Source of the DNA: Zerene cesonia
Lineage: Eukaryota; Arthropoda; Insecta; Lepidoptera; Pieridae
Direction: 5' to 3'
NCBI RefSeq assembly: GCF_012273895.1
Contig: NC_052106.1
Coordinates: 7,502,001-7,566,000, forward strand
Length of the DNA stretch: 64,000 nucleotides
Numbering within the stretch: the stretch's first letter is position 1; every line of letters starts with the position of its first letter. The translations under genes were made by a program, and so were the position numbers. A model generated the notes under the pieces. It saw only the letters and a list, made by a program, of their open reading frames with translations, did not search any database and had not been told where the DNA came from. Below are positions 49,205-60,771 of the stretch, piece by piece.

Positions 49205-52100
49205 AAAAAAAAAAAAAAAAACAATCTATAAAAGAGAAATGCACCTCACTCATATCCCATAAGTTTGTACAAGAGTTTATTACTAACAAATTAAATTGAC
49301 ATTATGTTCAATGTTATTAGTGTTGTGTCTCCTCTCTTACCAAGAAGAAGACTTCTTCTAGACGCAATAGAAGCACTTTTAAAGCTTCATAACATAGATT
49401 TACTATTTCCCCCCGTTGATGGTAAACGATGGCTACCGTAGAGTTTTTGTGGAGATGCCTTTGGTGTGACTACCACACAACCCGCGCAGTAATGATCCCT
49501 ACCCTCCCCACACTCTCCAAAATTTTTTTTATTTACCACGGGTTTGGAAAACAGTTTCAACAGAGAAAAGCCGACAAAAATCTCTGTTTTTGCTCTTATT
49601 TTTAATCTTATCATCTTGTCAATTTTACATAATATATCATAATAATGATGTCAACGATTTCTCGATAAAGAATAAACCAGATCTATTTTTACCTCAACAA
49701 GTACTCCCAATTACCTGGGATTGTAACGACGGCCACGATACTTGGCTGTTCCAAAGATAGAAAACGCGTGATGTAATCATTTGTATTGATTAAACGTATG
49801 TCTATTGTCAAGCTGGAATATTAAGGGATAGGTATGTAAGATTTTGAAAGAGGAAACATAAATCTGGACTTGATGGCCGTTACATCTGTTATAGTTATAG
49901 CCGTGTCATCCCCTTATATCACCCACCATCGTGTTAAATGGGTCCGTTTTTCCTACATTACAATAACAAGACGTCGCTTGTGTCATCATTGCATTTCAAT
50001 GTGTGCGTTGATGTGTACATGTTATATAAAAGGTACAAATGTATTGAAAATTTGTAGATGGAGGGTTAGAGAGAGTTAAATGGAGATCTTACGACGAAGA
50101 GTTTTGCTACAAATATACAAAATGAATATTAAACAATAATGGTTTTAATGTTTAAAATAAATGTTTAAATGAATTTTTGTGATTTATTTTTCTATCGAAT
50201 TAAATTTAGCATTCGTCATACATCTGTTATTATATTACAGTGGAAACTTTAAGGCATAATTAAACACACTTTAAAATCATATTATTCAAATAATTGAACA
50301 AATATGAATAATAAAAATAAAATTATCTCGTTGGCAGCCCTATCGCTAGGAACATACGCCTCACGGAAATGTGCACTTGACACGCGATCCAGGGAGTTAG
50401 GGAAGCTGATTGCAGGAAGCTGCTCCCCTCCTGTCGTCGTACCTGATTATAGGTCATCAGTGCTAGCAGGTATGTGCACTAGCCTGCACCACGACTTCAC
50501 CTGTGGATTTTTTTATTTTGATTATATTATGAAACATCTGTCTGGCAAATGATAGCTTAGACGCTTGCCTACTTTAATCGAAAGGTCAGTTCGAGAATAG
50601 AAGAGCTATGAGTCTTCTTGTTTATCTTTACATAATGCCTGCACATTATAGACATCACCATTTATAATTGCTCCAGATTGCAAAGAAAAACAGTGAGGAT
50701 ATTGGTTAATTAATCATTAAACACTTTCAGTTATAAATATGTTCAGATAAAAAAGGCTGGATAAGATGGGATTAGCTGGAACTTTTTTGATAAAATGAAT
50801 CCACAAATCAACACTCAAAAGTCGATTTCTGCCGTTTAATCGAATGTTTAAATTTTTAATTTTAATTATAATTTAACTGTGTGTAAATGTGGTGGTGTTA
50901 AATAAACATTATTTCTTTCTTTCTTCTTTCTAAATGTCCTTCGAGAATTCACAAATTTTATAATATCTCCACCCACTTTGCTTTTGAATTCTCGATTGGA
51001 AACGAACCGTAAAAGCTAGTAAATATAGCTAAAAGAGTCATTAGCCTAACAGCTCATTCGAACGGTCGACAACTGTGGGTGGAGCCGAAGCTACTCACGT
51101 TTAAACACTATTATTCATTTATAGGTTTTACTATAGTTTAACATTATAGTATACTATGTTTACTACATTATCTGTGCTATCGCATTTTAACAATTAAGTT
51201 ACGCATGTAAAACTGGACATTGGAAAATAGATATTTATTGCCAAAAGAAAAAAACGTTACTCCTGTCAATCGCAGTCCTGCTAAATTTAGTAACTCTTCA
51301 ACTGAAATGAACTGACTAAGAAAATATGTATTTTAACGTCATTACTGCCCACGACTTGGCCAGCGTAGTGAGAAAAAAAGAAACAGATCCGAGGTTTTAT
51401 CCACAAAGTTCCCGTTTCCTTCGGACTTGCAGGATAAAAACTATCTTATGTCCTTTTTCGGGTCTCCAACTATATCTGCACCAAATTTCATCCAAACCAG
51501 TTCTGTAGTTTAAGCGTGAAGTAGAGACAGACATATAGAGTTACTTGGGCATTTATCATATTAGTGAGAATACAAACGTATATAAATATCTATATAAGGC
51601 AAAAAAAAACCTCAACGTATAATATTTTAAATATTTTCGGTTGGGTCTGAACCACACTTTGGTTAAGTAATCAAGGGTAGATATACTAAACACTAAAAAA
51701 CCTTCAACTGACAAACCCTAAGAAAATGGCTCACAAATATAATAGATAATGATCTAAGATAAGGTTTTTAGGCATTATGTACGTCTAAATAAATCAGTCA
51801 AGCGTCTGTTAATACTAAACATTAAAACGTATAATCCAAAACTAATTTTCTTAAACTCAATAACACCATAATTGAAAGGTAATATTAGTAATATTAGGAT
51901 AGTAAAGAATCCCTCTCGCCACACCCCTGCTCCCGTGACACAAATACCCCAACAGGAACCCAACGGGATTCAAACAGGATCCAGTTTTGAAACATGAAAA
52001 AAATTATCGATAGCGCAATATATCAAGTAATTTCCTCGGTTCAATTGAATAAGTGTACTCCGCGGTACATTTAGTCGTAAACGCGGCGGCCACCGTCTAG

Positions 52101-52112
52101 TTTCAGTTAGTT
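52101..52112 (+). promoter_or_regulatory. Initiator of gene D
   Basis: TTTCAGTTAGTT matches the arthropod initiator TCAGT. It is 70 nt upstream of the ATG of gene D, within a GC-rich island (52080-52170). No TATA box is seen, so this is probably a TATA-less promoter. Confidence 0.5.
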
Positions 52113-52175
52113 TGTGTGGAGCTGTGAGCGGTGTTGGAGTTCGGTACGAACTGGTATCATCCTGTCGTAACCACT

Positions 52176-55100
52176 ATGGGAGTAGCTTGGTTTTGCGTGC
52201 TTGTCGCCCTTTGTAGTATACTGCAGCAAGGTTTGTGAATTTCTTATTCCAGCGATATCGCTTTCATTACACGTTTTCATCAAACAACTTGTGGTTAAGG
52301 ACGTTGCAGTGTTGAGATATTTTTCGATAGTTTACAGAATCTTACTGTACATTTCTTATTTGATTGTCTTCTTTCTTATCGAGATACATTCGAATTAATC
52401 ACTAACAAATTCCCACAATGTACAAATGGCAGTCAGACATAAACAGAGATACTATGAAAACTTGTTTCTGAAAGCTTTTAAGTTCTGTGCGAAATATTTG
52501 TTTAAAATTAGTCAGTGTTGAATATTTAACACCTCGAAATAAACCTTTGATAAATGATACGGTATATATACATTACTGTTTACTATTAATAAAATTACTA
52601 ATCAACAAATAAGGACATTTTTATGTAATTACAATTATTGGCTTCCAATAGGCTGCTATAAAGAGAATAAAGATGCCTAAATGGCACAATGATCACTTGT
52701 CCTACGTCAAAAGTAGGCCATACAATTTTGCTAACCGAATCCATTAGAAGGTTACTCGCGAAAATATTTTTAGTTTTACCGCTCGCGAAACATGCTTATG
52801 CATATCTATAGAAATATTTATAAAATTCGATATCAAGGACGAGTTTGTGTCGATTGTACATTCGATATTTATTATGAGTATCAAATTAAAGGAGCATTCG
52901 TCTTGTTTTTGGATTAAATCAACTATTAAAAAATAACAATCAAATATTATACTCTTCACACCGACTTCTTTTTCTTTATGTAAATTTCAGTAATGCATAA
53001 AGTGGTAAAGTACACAATTGAATACATTCATGAATCAATATAACTTTATTACACATATAAAAATACCTATCATGAACCGAAATCAGTAAAGTTAAAACAG
53101 AGGAATGGATGCTTTAAATTTAATTATTTTAGTGATGTAGAAAAATGGGGATGTGTAGGTGAATAGCTCCTACAATTTCCCATTGTTCAACACTTCTGGA
53201 TTAAATTCAACATAAATACATTATATATATAATATAAATATATAACATACTAGCAAACCCGGCGAACTCCGTTTCACCACCAGGTGGCTGTACGTGAAAA
53301 ATGAATTTCCCGCTTTTCTGTTGAAATTTTTCCTGAATTTTATTTGCTATGAACCTCACGGAGCCCGAGACCTTTCCAACGAATGCAAAACCGTGGAAAT
53401 CGGTTAGTGCGATCTGGAGTTATAGCGTCAGGAAGGAAAACCCGACTTATTTTTATATAGTAGATTATACCCCAAAAGTACATAATTTGACACTTCGCTA
53501 GAGTAAAAGTGGATTGTAGCTAGACCGAATATAATGTGGCTAAACATACCATGAAATTTTTTACCGTCGTAAATTTGTATATATCACTAAAGGCTCGCCG
53601 CCGACCGCCTCCTTGGTATAGTGGTTTACGCGTGAGCGTAGAACCGAGTGGTCCTGGGTTCGAATCCCGGTGGACACGCACAAAAAAAAAAAAATGTCTC
53701 GGTCTGGCTGGACACAGAAGGTTGATCACCTACTTGTCCATAAAGAAAATCGATGGGTGAAACAGATGAATATCATCTGCCCCATACCCCACTAGGGGAT
53801 ACGGGACTTCACTACTACTAAAAGGCACGTCACACACTACGTCAAAGCACCTGCAACATCACCTGTAGCTAGTGCTTATGGTGGGTGGTCACCACTTAAC
53901 ATCAAAGAAATAAGGCTTATTTGTAAAGGAAGTATTTAAGAAAGTTGTTCTCTTGTAGTTTATTGCATTTCTTTTTTATGTAGAAAGTAGTGATAATTTT
54001 AAATTAACTCTGATACATGGTTGAAGATAACGAGAACTCCATAAAAATACGTGTAACCTAAATACGTAATTGCAACAGACTTTAGTATTAAATCACTATC
54101 AGGATTATGATAATATAAACATCCGAGTAGTGATGATTTTACAAACTTCTTAAATATACTATTGACGAAGGACGAAGAAAAATAAATCTTGTTGATTTGT
54201 TCCTGTTAAAAGTGTGACTGCATATGTTTTGTAAATATACCAAGCACAAAGTTATTTAAATTGCCCCAATTAGACACGGTAATAAAGAAAGGAATAAATA
54301 TTATCATACATAAAACTATATCATACATAACTGCAACTTTGGCAAAAGATTATTTTTATATCACAACGTCATCTCTCTCATCTCTCATCCACGGCATTCA
54401 CCTCTCAATTGCTATTGCAACGTCGCTAATAATCCTACTATTCCTACTAATATTATAAATGCGAAAGTTTGTAAGGATGTGTGTGAGTTTGTTGCTCTAT
54501 CACACAAAGACTACTGAACCTATTGCAATGAAATTTGGTACGTAGATAGATGAACAACTGGAATAACATATTGGCAACTTTTTATCCCGATAATCCTTAC
54601 GCGGGTGAAACCGCGGGTCGCAGCTAGTATTATAAATGCGAAAGTAACTCTGTTTCTCTGCTGGTCTGTCTGTCGCTTACTCACGCCTAAACTACTGAAC
54701 TGATTTAGATACATAGAGATTTGAGAGCTGAGAAAAGAAATAAGATAGGTTAAATCCTGGAAATCCCGTGGTAATGGATATAAGAGAGTCTTTAACTACG
54801 CGGCTGAAGCCACGGGAAAAATCTAGTCTGTTATAGTTTCCATAGTCCCCTGCCACAATGGCCAAATAAGCAAATAATCTCACCTCACTACAAACTCATT
54901 ATATCGCCTTCAGGTTTAGCCATCACATGCTACCAATGCAACAGTCACAACGACTCCCGATGCTTAATGGCCAAGTTACCCGACTCCCTGCGACTGCCCT
55001 GCGGACCCAAGGACACTATGTGCAGGAAAATCTCTCAAGTGGTGGAGTTCGAGATGAACGGCATGCCTCCAGACAGCCGCGTGATTAGAGGTTGTGGGTG

Positions 55101-56789
55101 GGACGAAACTAGTTATAAGGTAATATTCTATTCATTAACTAGAAATTCAGAACGGGAATTTTCCACTCTTGCTGAGTAAAAGAGGCCAATTAGATAGCCA
55201 TGCTAAGTGTAATAAATGATAGATCAGGGTTCATCATCAATAGATATACATAGAACGTGCATGTAGTATGTATTCGCGGACAAATCATAACCAGCTCCCG
55301 TGGCACCTTCACTAAAGCGGCTCGACGGAACATAGTAGGGTTTTGAATTTTGATCAGTAGGAATCAGATATAACCGACGGTTTTTTTCTCCGGAGGCCGT
55401 AGGTATCTATGCAAGGTTTACACTTAAATAAAATGTAGTATATATGGGAATAATTCGACATATCGCACTGATGGATAAGTAGTGGCATAAGAAGCAGAAT
55501 AACTACAGTCAGGATTTGCCCGAGTAGGTTTACCGGCCAGTAAGGGAGGCCACAATCATATAGAGGCAAGAGAATTCACTATGACACGTACTTAGATATG
55601 AAACCTTTACATTTAGGGCATAATTATGTATTGAAATATGGTATACAGTGTAACTAGCTCTTTCCCGCGGCTTTGCACGTGTTAAGTTGGAGTAAAATCC
55701 CTTTCCCTATACCGTCAATATTTCCTGCTATCTTTGAAATATCTAAATTCCTTTGCTATATAATGTATGTTATTATGCATACAAACCTTCCCCATTGAAT
55801 AGCTCTATCTATTAAAACCCCTTCAAAATCTGTTGCGTAATTTTAAAGATCTAAGCATACAGACACAGACGGCGGAAAACGACTTTGTTTTATACTATGT
55901 AGTGATGATCCAATTTTTATTTAAATACCAACTTTGAAAGTAAAACACATCTTTTTTGCATTGCTTTGGATAACGAAACATTATTATGTTTGAAATGCTG
56001 TCTGGTTCTGGATGCGCTATTGTTCATATTTAATGTTATGTATGAGAATATGACTACTAAGGACAATAATAATTAATAAAATCCCACATTTGAAAAAGAT
56101 CAAATACTTGTTCTAATAATAAAAAGAGAAACCAGACCACTAACCATCACCTTTGTGGTTGCGATTTGAATATTATCATATCAACCTTTGGTGTTGTTGG
56201 TTTAGTGGTTAGCAACACGATTATAAAGCTTGTAGTGCAAGACATTTCAAGCATTTTATTATATTATATTATGTCACAGTCTTATTACATAAAACATGAT
56301 GAAAAATGGGGTTAAAATTAAAATGTCGAAAAATTAATCCATTACACGCTTTAATAATTGTACTTTCATATTGTGTTCGCATTCTCAACTGACTTAAAAA
56401 AGAATATTCTTAATGCGTTGCTTGTTTTTTATCAAGATAAATAATTGAATCCCGTTGATTAGTTCTTTTATTGCCAATTGCAACAACGGTACAATGATAA
56501 CGTAACTGTTCTGTATCGGTAAATTATTTTGGGGTTCGCTAAAAATATCAGGCCAAATTAGATACTATGTGTAGGTGTCAAAAAGCAAAAAATATCATAT
56601 ACACATAACCTGGACAAAACAAAATATGAATTAATCGACGTAACATTTCAGGGTCGTTGCTACCAGCGCTCAGGGTTCGGCGGCAGGCAGGAGGTGTGTT
56701 CGTGCCTCGAAGACGGCTGCAACTCGGCCTCCGTACCACTCGGAGCCACCGCCCTGATGCTCCTCACATTTGCCATATTGCGATTCTAA
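52176..56789 (+). CDS. Gene D: Ly6/uPAR three-finger, GPI-anchored protein
   Basis: Exons: 52176-52230, 54914-55119 and 56652-56789 (TAA 56787-56789); GT-AG, phases 1 and 0; 132 residues. The signal peptide MGVAWFCVLVALCSILQQG ends at intron 1. The mature part reads ITCYQCNSHNDSRCL, LPCGPKDTMCRK, VIRGCGWDETSYK, GRCYQRSGFGGRQEVCSC and LEDGCNSA: ten Cys and a final C-N. A hydrophobic C-terminus (VPLGATALMLLTFAILRF) fits GPI anchoring. The middle exon includes the RGCGW motif shared with gene C. The third exon is very similar to that of gene E, which follows 600 bp downstream on the same strand. Intron 1 carries a SINE and repeats. Confidence 0.9.
53252..53465 (-). repeat. Interspersed element in gene D intron 1
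   Basis: Runs from CTAGCAAACCCGGCGAACTC to TTTTTATATAGTAGA on the plus strand, with AACCTCACGGAGCCCGAGAC inside. This is the general layout of lepidopteran elements that start with CTAGC..CCCGGCGAA. Confidence 0.5.
53606..53920 (+). mobile_element. tRNA-derived SINE with intact pol III boxes
   Basis: The head has an A-box-like TTGGTATAGTGGTTTACGCG and a B-box GGGTTCGAATCCCGG, spaced as in a tRNA, but the arms do not fold into a functional tRNA. A poly-A run and a unique body follow (TCGGTCTGGCTGGACACAGA to GGTGGTCACCACTTAACATC). The tail word recurs at 7.88 kb. It sits in intron 1 of gene D. Confidence 0.75.
54442..54627 (+). mobile_element. Helitron-like non-autonomous element in gene D intron 1
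   Basis: Starts TCCTACTAATATTATAAATG, doubled as TCCTACTAT at 54433, and ends GGGTCGCAGCTAG before T. Confidence 0.75.
54628..54826 (+). repeat. Second element directly abutting the Helitron-like copy
   Basis: Starts TATTATAAATGCGAAAGTAA and ends GAAGCCACGGGAAAAATCTAG before T. It has the same end logic as the Helitron-like copies but a different body (GTCTGTCTGTCGCTTACTCA). Confidence 0.55.
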
Positions 56790-57383
56790 CATGCGAGACC
56801 ATAAAAACCACCAAACAATAGAACACGAATAATTTCCAAAAATCTACACATCAATGATATAGGTTAGGGTAGCAAATAGCTGTACAAAACTGTGTTCAAA
56901 GATTTATATGTTTATATTTGTTAATACATTGACTTGTAAATAGATGTTAGTTACGGACTTACTAGCAACCTCGTGGTAATGTGTTCGCTTAACGAGTAGG
57001 TGTTATGTTATGTACAATATTCACTTCAGTTGTAAATGCTTATTGTTGTGTTTGTATGAGAGTATTTATTAAAAAATGTTTCTTGATAATGGCTTTTATT
57101 TTCATCAATTATTGTACACTGTATATACAAATAAGAATATATCTTCATAGATGTTATAACAGCTGATATCAATATACCCTTGGCGAGCAATTTTCTACTT
57201 AACAATTGCTTCACCTTTTGGTCTACCTCATCAAACCCGTTACAAATCACATAACAATCTAAATTGGTGCATCCGTCTCTCTGTCAATGAGATGCTTCCT
57301 CCTTACTGCGATGACGCTAAGTGGTGGAGATTTAGCACACATTCTACCCCACACTTGGGGTGCAGTTGATCAAACGTGGTGAC

Positions 57384-59263
57384 ATGAAGAGCTCTGGCCT
57401 CGGAATTATTGTCCTTTTCGGACTTTTTCAATATGGTACGTGACTTTTCGATATTATTAAATTGAATTTATCAATTTAAACAGAGAATTATTTTCAATAA
57501 ATATAAAATTTTGTATGATTTGTTTTTAATTAGATTTTTACAATTCATTTTCGTGATTAACACATATCGATTGAAAGAAGTTACATAAGAGTGACTAAGA
57601 ACTATAGATAGAAGTATGTTACTGTTTTCAATAATCGAAATACACAGACATAGAAAGTATGTTCAAGTTACTACGTTAATCTTTTGCTAATTTATTTAAA
57701 TAGGAACTTATTTTTTAACGCAATTTTGGCTAGATTTACATTCCTTCAAATGATAAATACAAACTATTAATGTAAAATACCTTTCTAAAAGAGAAACACT
57801 TCCAATGCTTAAATAGATATTTTTTGAGATACTTTCATTGTAAAAATATAAATGTTGTGATAATTTGAATTGTTTTAAGAGTAAATCGAGTTGGGAATGA
57901 AAATAATAATTATGGTGCATCCGATANNNNNNNNNNNNNNNNNNNNNNNNNNNNNNNNNNNNNNNNNNNNNNNNNNNNNNNNNNNNNNNNNNNNNNNNNN
58001 NNNNNNNNNNNNNNNNNNNNNNNNNNNNNNNNNNNNNNNNNNNNNNNNNNNNNNNNNNNNNNNNNNNNNNNNNNNNNNNNNNNNNNNNNNNNNNNNNNNN
58101 NNNNNNNNNNNNNNNNNNNNNNNNNNNNNNNNNNNNNNNNNNNNNNNNNNNNNNNNNNNNNNNNNNNNNNNNNNNNNNNNNNNNNNNNNNNNNNNNNNNN
58201 NNNNNNNNNNNNNNNNNNNNNNNNNNNNNNNNNNNNNNNNNNNNNNNNNNNNNNNNNNNNNNNNNNNNNNNNNNNNNNNNNNNNNNNNNNNNNNNNNNNN
58301 NNNNNNNNNNNNNNNNNNNNNNNNNNNNNNNNNNNNNNNNNNNNNNNNNNNNNNNNNNNNNNNNNNNNNNNNNNNNNNNNNNNNNNNNNNNNNNNNNNNN
58401 NNNNNNNNNNNNNNNNNNNNNNNNNNNNNNNNNNNNNNNNNNNNNNNNNNNNNNNNNNNNNNNNNNNNNNNNNNNNNNNNNNNNNNNNNNNNNNNNNNNN
58501 NNNNNNNNNNNNNNNNNNNNNNNNNNNNNNNNNNNNNNNNNNNNNNNNNNNNNNNNNNNNNNNNNNNNNNNNNNNNNNNNNNNNNNNNNNNNNNNNNNNN
58601 NNNNNNNNNNNNNNNNNNNNNNNNNNNNNNNNNNNNNNNNNNNNNNNNNNNNNNNNNNNNNNNNNNNNNNNNNNNNNNNNNNNNNNNNNNNNNNNNNNNN
58701 NNNNNNNNNNNNNNNNNNNNNNNNNNNNNNNNNNNNNNNNNNNNNNNNNNNNNNNNNNNNNNNNNNNNNNNNNNNNNNNNNNNNNNNNNNNNNNNNNNNN
58801 NNNNNNNNNNNNNNNNNNNNNNNNNNNNNNNNNNNNNNNNNNNNNNNNNNNNNNNNNNNNNNNNNNNNNNNNNNNNNNNNNNNNNNNNNNNNNNNNNNNN
58901 NNNNNNNNNNNNNNNNNNNNNNNNNNATTGGCGTATTTATTGTGATAATTAATTAAAAACTGTAAAATTAGCTGTAAGGTACCTTTTATAAATAAAATAA
59001 AAAATAAATAAATAACTTGGAGTGTCTTTCATTCAATCATATACCTGTCGTAAGAATACCTTCCAAGCTTCAATAGGGAACATAAGTCTTCACTTTTTCT
59101 TGTGTTACAGAATACCTGCTATCATCGAGCTGGTTATGGCGGTCGCCAGGAAGTGTGTTCCTGCAGCAAGGATCTCTGCAACGATTCCGCGAAACTTAAC
59201 TCAATCTATGGACTGATTACCTTAGTGTTCGTTTTTATCAGCAAACATGTTATAATATCTTAA
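57384..59263 (+). CDS. Gene E: Ly6/uPAR three-finger protein, middle exon lost in gap
   Basis: Exon 1 57384-57435 (signal peptide MKSSGLGIIVLFGLFQYG, donor GTACGT, phase 1). The last exon is 59111-59263 (TAA 59261-59263, acceptor phase 0). The terminal exon reads NTCYHRAGYGGRQEVCSC, then SKDLCNDSA and a hydrophobic tail (IYGLITLVFVFIS), the GPI-type end. The first and last exon phases equal those of gene D, and GGRQEVCSC is identical, so D and E are close tandem duplicates. The Cys-rich middle exon must lie in the N block 57927-58926 or is missing. Confidence 0.82.
57927..58926. other. Assembly gap of exactly 1000 N inside gene E
   Basis: The round length suggests a placeholder. GGTGCATCCG occurs both just before the gap (57914) and at 57265, so local duplication may have broken the assembly. 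Confidence 0.9.
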
Positions 59264-60771
59264 ATGTTTATGTTCAAGATTTTACATTGGAAATTGTAGG
59301 TTTTCTAAAGGAATTTTGCTGTAGACTTTTAAAAAGAAATTAATTCAAACAACAAGACACGCTGTTAAGTGTTTCAAATGTCGAGAATAGTTAATGAAAT
59401 AAAATAGATAATAAATAGAGTTATCAATGCGTTAAAATGTTTTTGATTTCTTTGATATTTTAGCAGTTTTTAAGTTATACTAGCGCATGACGCAAGAGAA
59501 ATATGGGGAGATATTGTACTGGGAGTGATGTTGTATTACGTAATCACTCGTATCATTCCTGTCACTGCTATTGAATATAAATCCAATTGTAGCTGCTTAA
59601 TTAGAAAATTTTTAGACATTGGATCAGTACATTATATTCCGCAACCATAAATTTTTCCGCAACCATCAATATTAGAATTAATAAAACACAACGTGGAGAC
59701 AATTAATTTTCTGACGACGTTTATTGGGATTATAGTAAGATGAACTAGATGTATTCATGAGTTATAAAACCATTGTATTTTGAATGTATGCTTAGTAAAT
59801 ATATATTTTGTTCTTTTAGTGATCAATTTAATTATTTGCATTTCATCAACTTTAATGAAACTCCACCTACTGGTAGGGCCCATAAATATTCACCGAAGGT
59901 GTGAATAAATTTTACTAATAAACTAATTTGCAAAAATAATTGCGACGATACATCGCTTTTTCTTGATATTAGATATGGACTATTCAGATTCATTTAGTAT
60001 AGTATAGTAGTAGTACATAGTTCACTGCGAATTATTCTACCCTTGGATGTCTGAATTGACCGGAATATACCTACTGTTAATTTATAATTTCTGAATTAGC
60101 ATATGGCTTGTACTATCACATTAACTTATCCATCCATTGCATAAATTCTCCATAGAGGTAACAATAGATAGATGGAATAGTTCGCAATAGAGCTCGATAA
60201 AAAGTAAAAACCACGTCAGGAAACAAATGAACGGAATCATATGGTAGGTTTCAAATATTTGGCAAGTCACATATTGCTCATTGCACAACGGCGAAAGAAA
60301 AACGATCATGAAAATCACTTTCTAAATAAAGAAATACATTATAAAATAAGAAATATAGAAAAGTGTCCCTAACAAATCCAAACGGTGTAGAAATTTAACA
60401 ATTATTTATAAGATTAACGTTTTTAAAGGACCGTAACGCGTTGACAGACAGAGTTTCCGTTGAATAGGCAATTAATTGTATTCAGAATGTACTGATAGCA
60501 ACTAGGACTCTTGGCGAGGCTGAAAAAAATATAAATAAGGTAAGAAATGGAAATCAGCTACAAAGTTTTTGGTTTTACGTAATTTGTATTGTAGATTTAT
60601 ATAAGCGCATCTAATGATGTTTCGCAGTAGTACGCAAAGTAGTTTAGAGCTATTAATGTATGTAAAATGTATTAAAAAATCATTAAACGTATTTTTTATA
60701 TAAATGTGAAGTAAGCTACCATCTAGATTTTTCAAAATTTATGTCATGACAATCTGATTTCGATCGACCCA
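59264..60771. other. Short intergenic region between gene E and gene F
   Basis: AT-rich 3' UTR of E and 5' region of F. AATAAA-type signals occur near 59400. No further gene is visible. Confidence 0.5.

Larger units (their letters stand above)
45372..52100. other. Divergent intergenic region between Ly6 genes C and D
   Basis: AT-rich, 6.7 kb. It contains an initiator-like TTCAGTTG on the minus strand near 45462-45469, a plausible start for gene C, two Helitron-like copies, a hairpin (47429-47471), a 44-N gap and an SINE-like fragment near 51340. The GC-richer stretch near 47055-47250 has open frames on both strands but no recognisable protein. No other gene can be supported. Confidence 0.55.

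Noticed and set aside
53606..53680. A tRNA gene
   Set aside because: A and B boxes are present but acceptor and anticodon arms do not pair; it is the head of a SINE.
57891..58952. 353-codon ORF on the plus strand
   Set aside because: Runs through the 1000-N gap; no coding evidence in the flanks.
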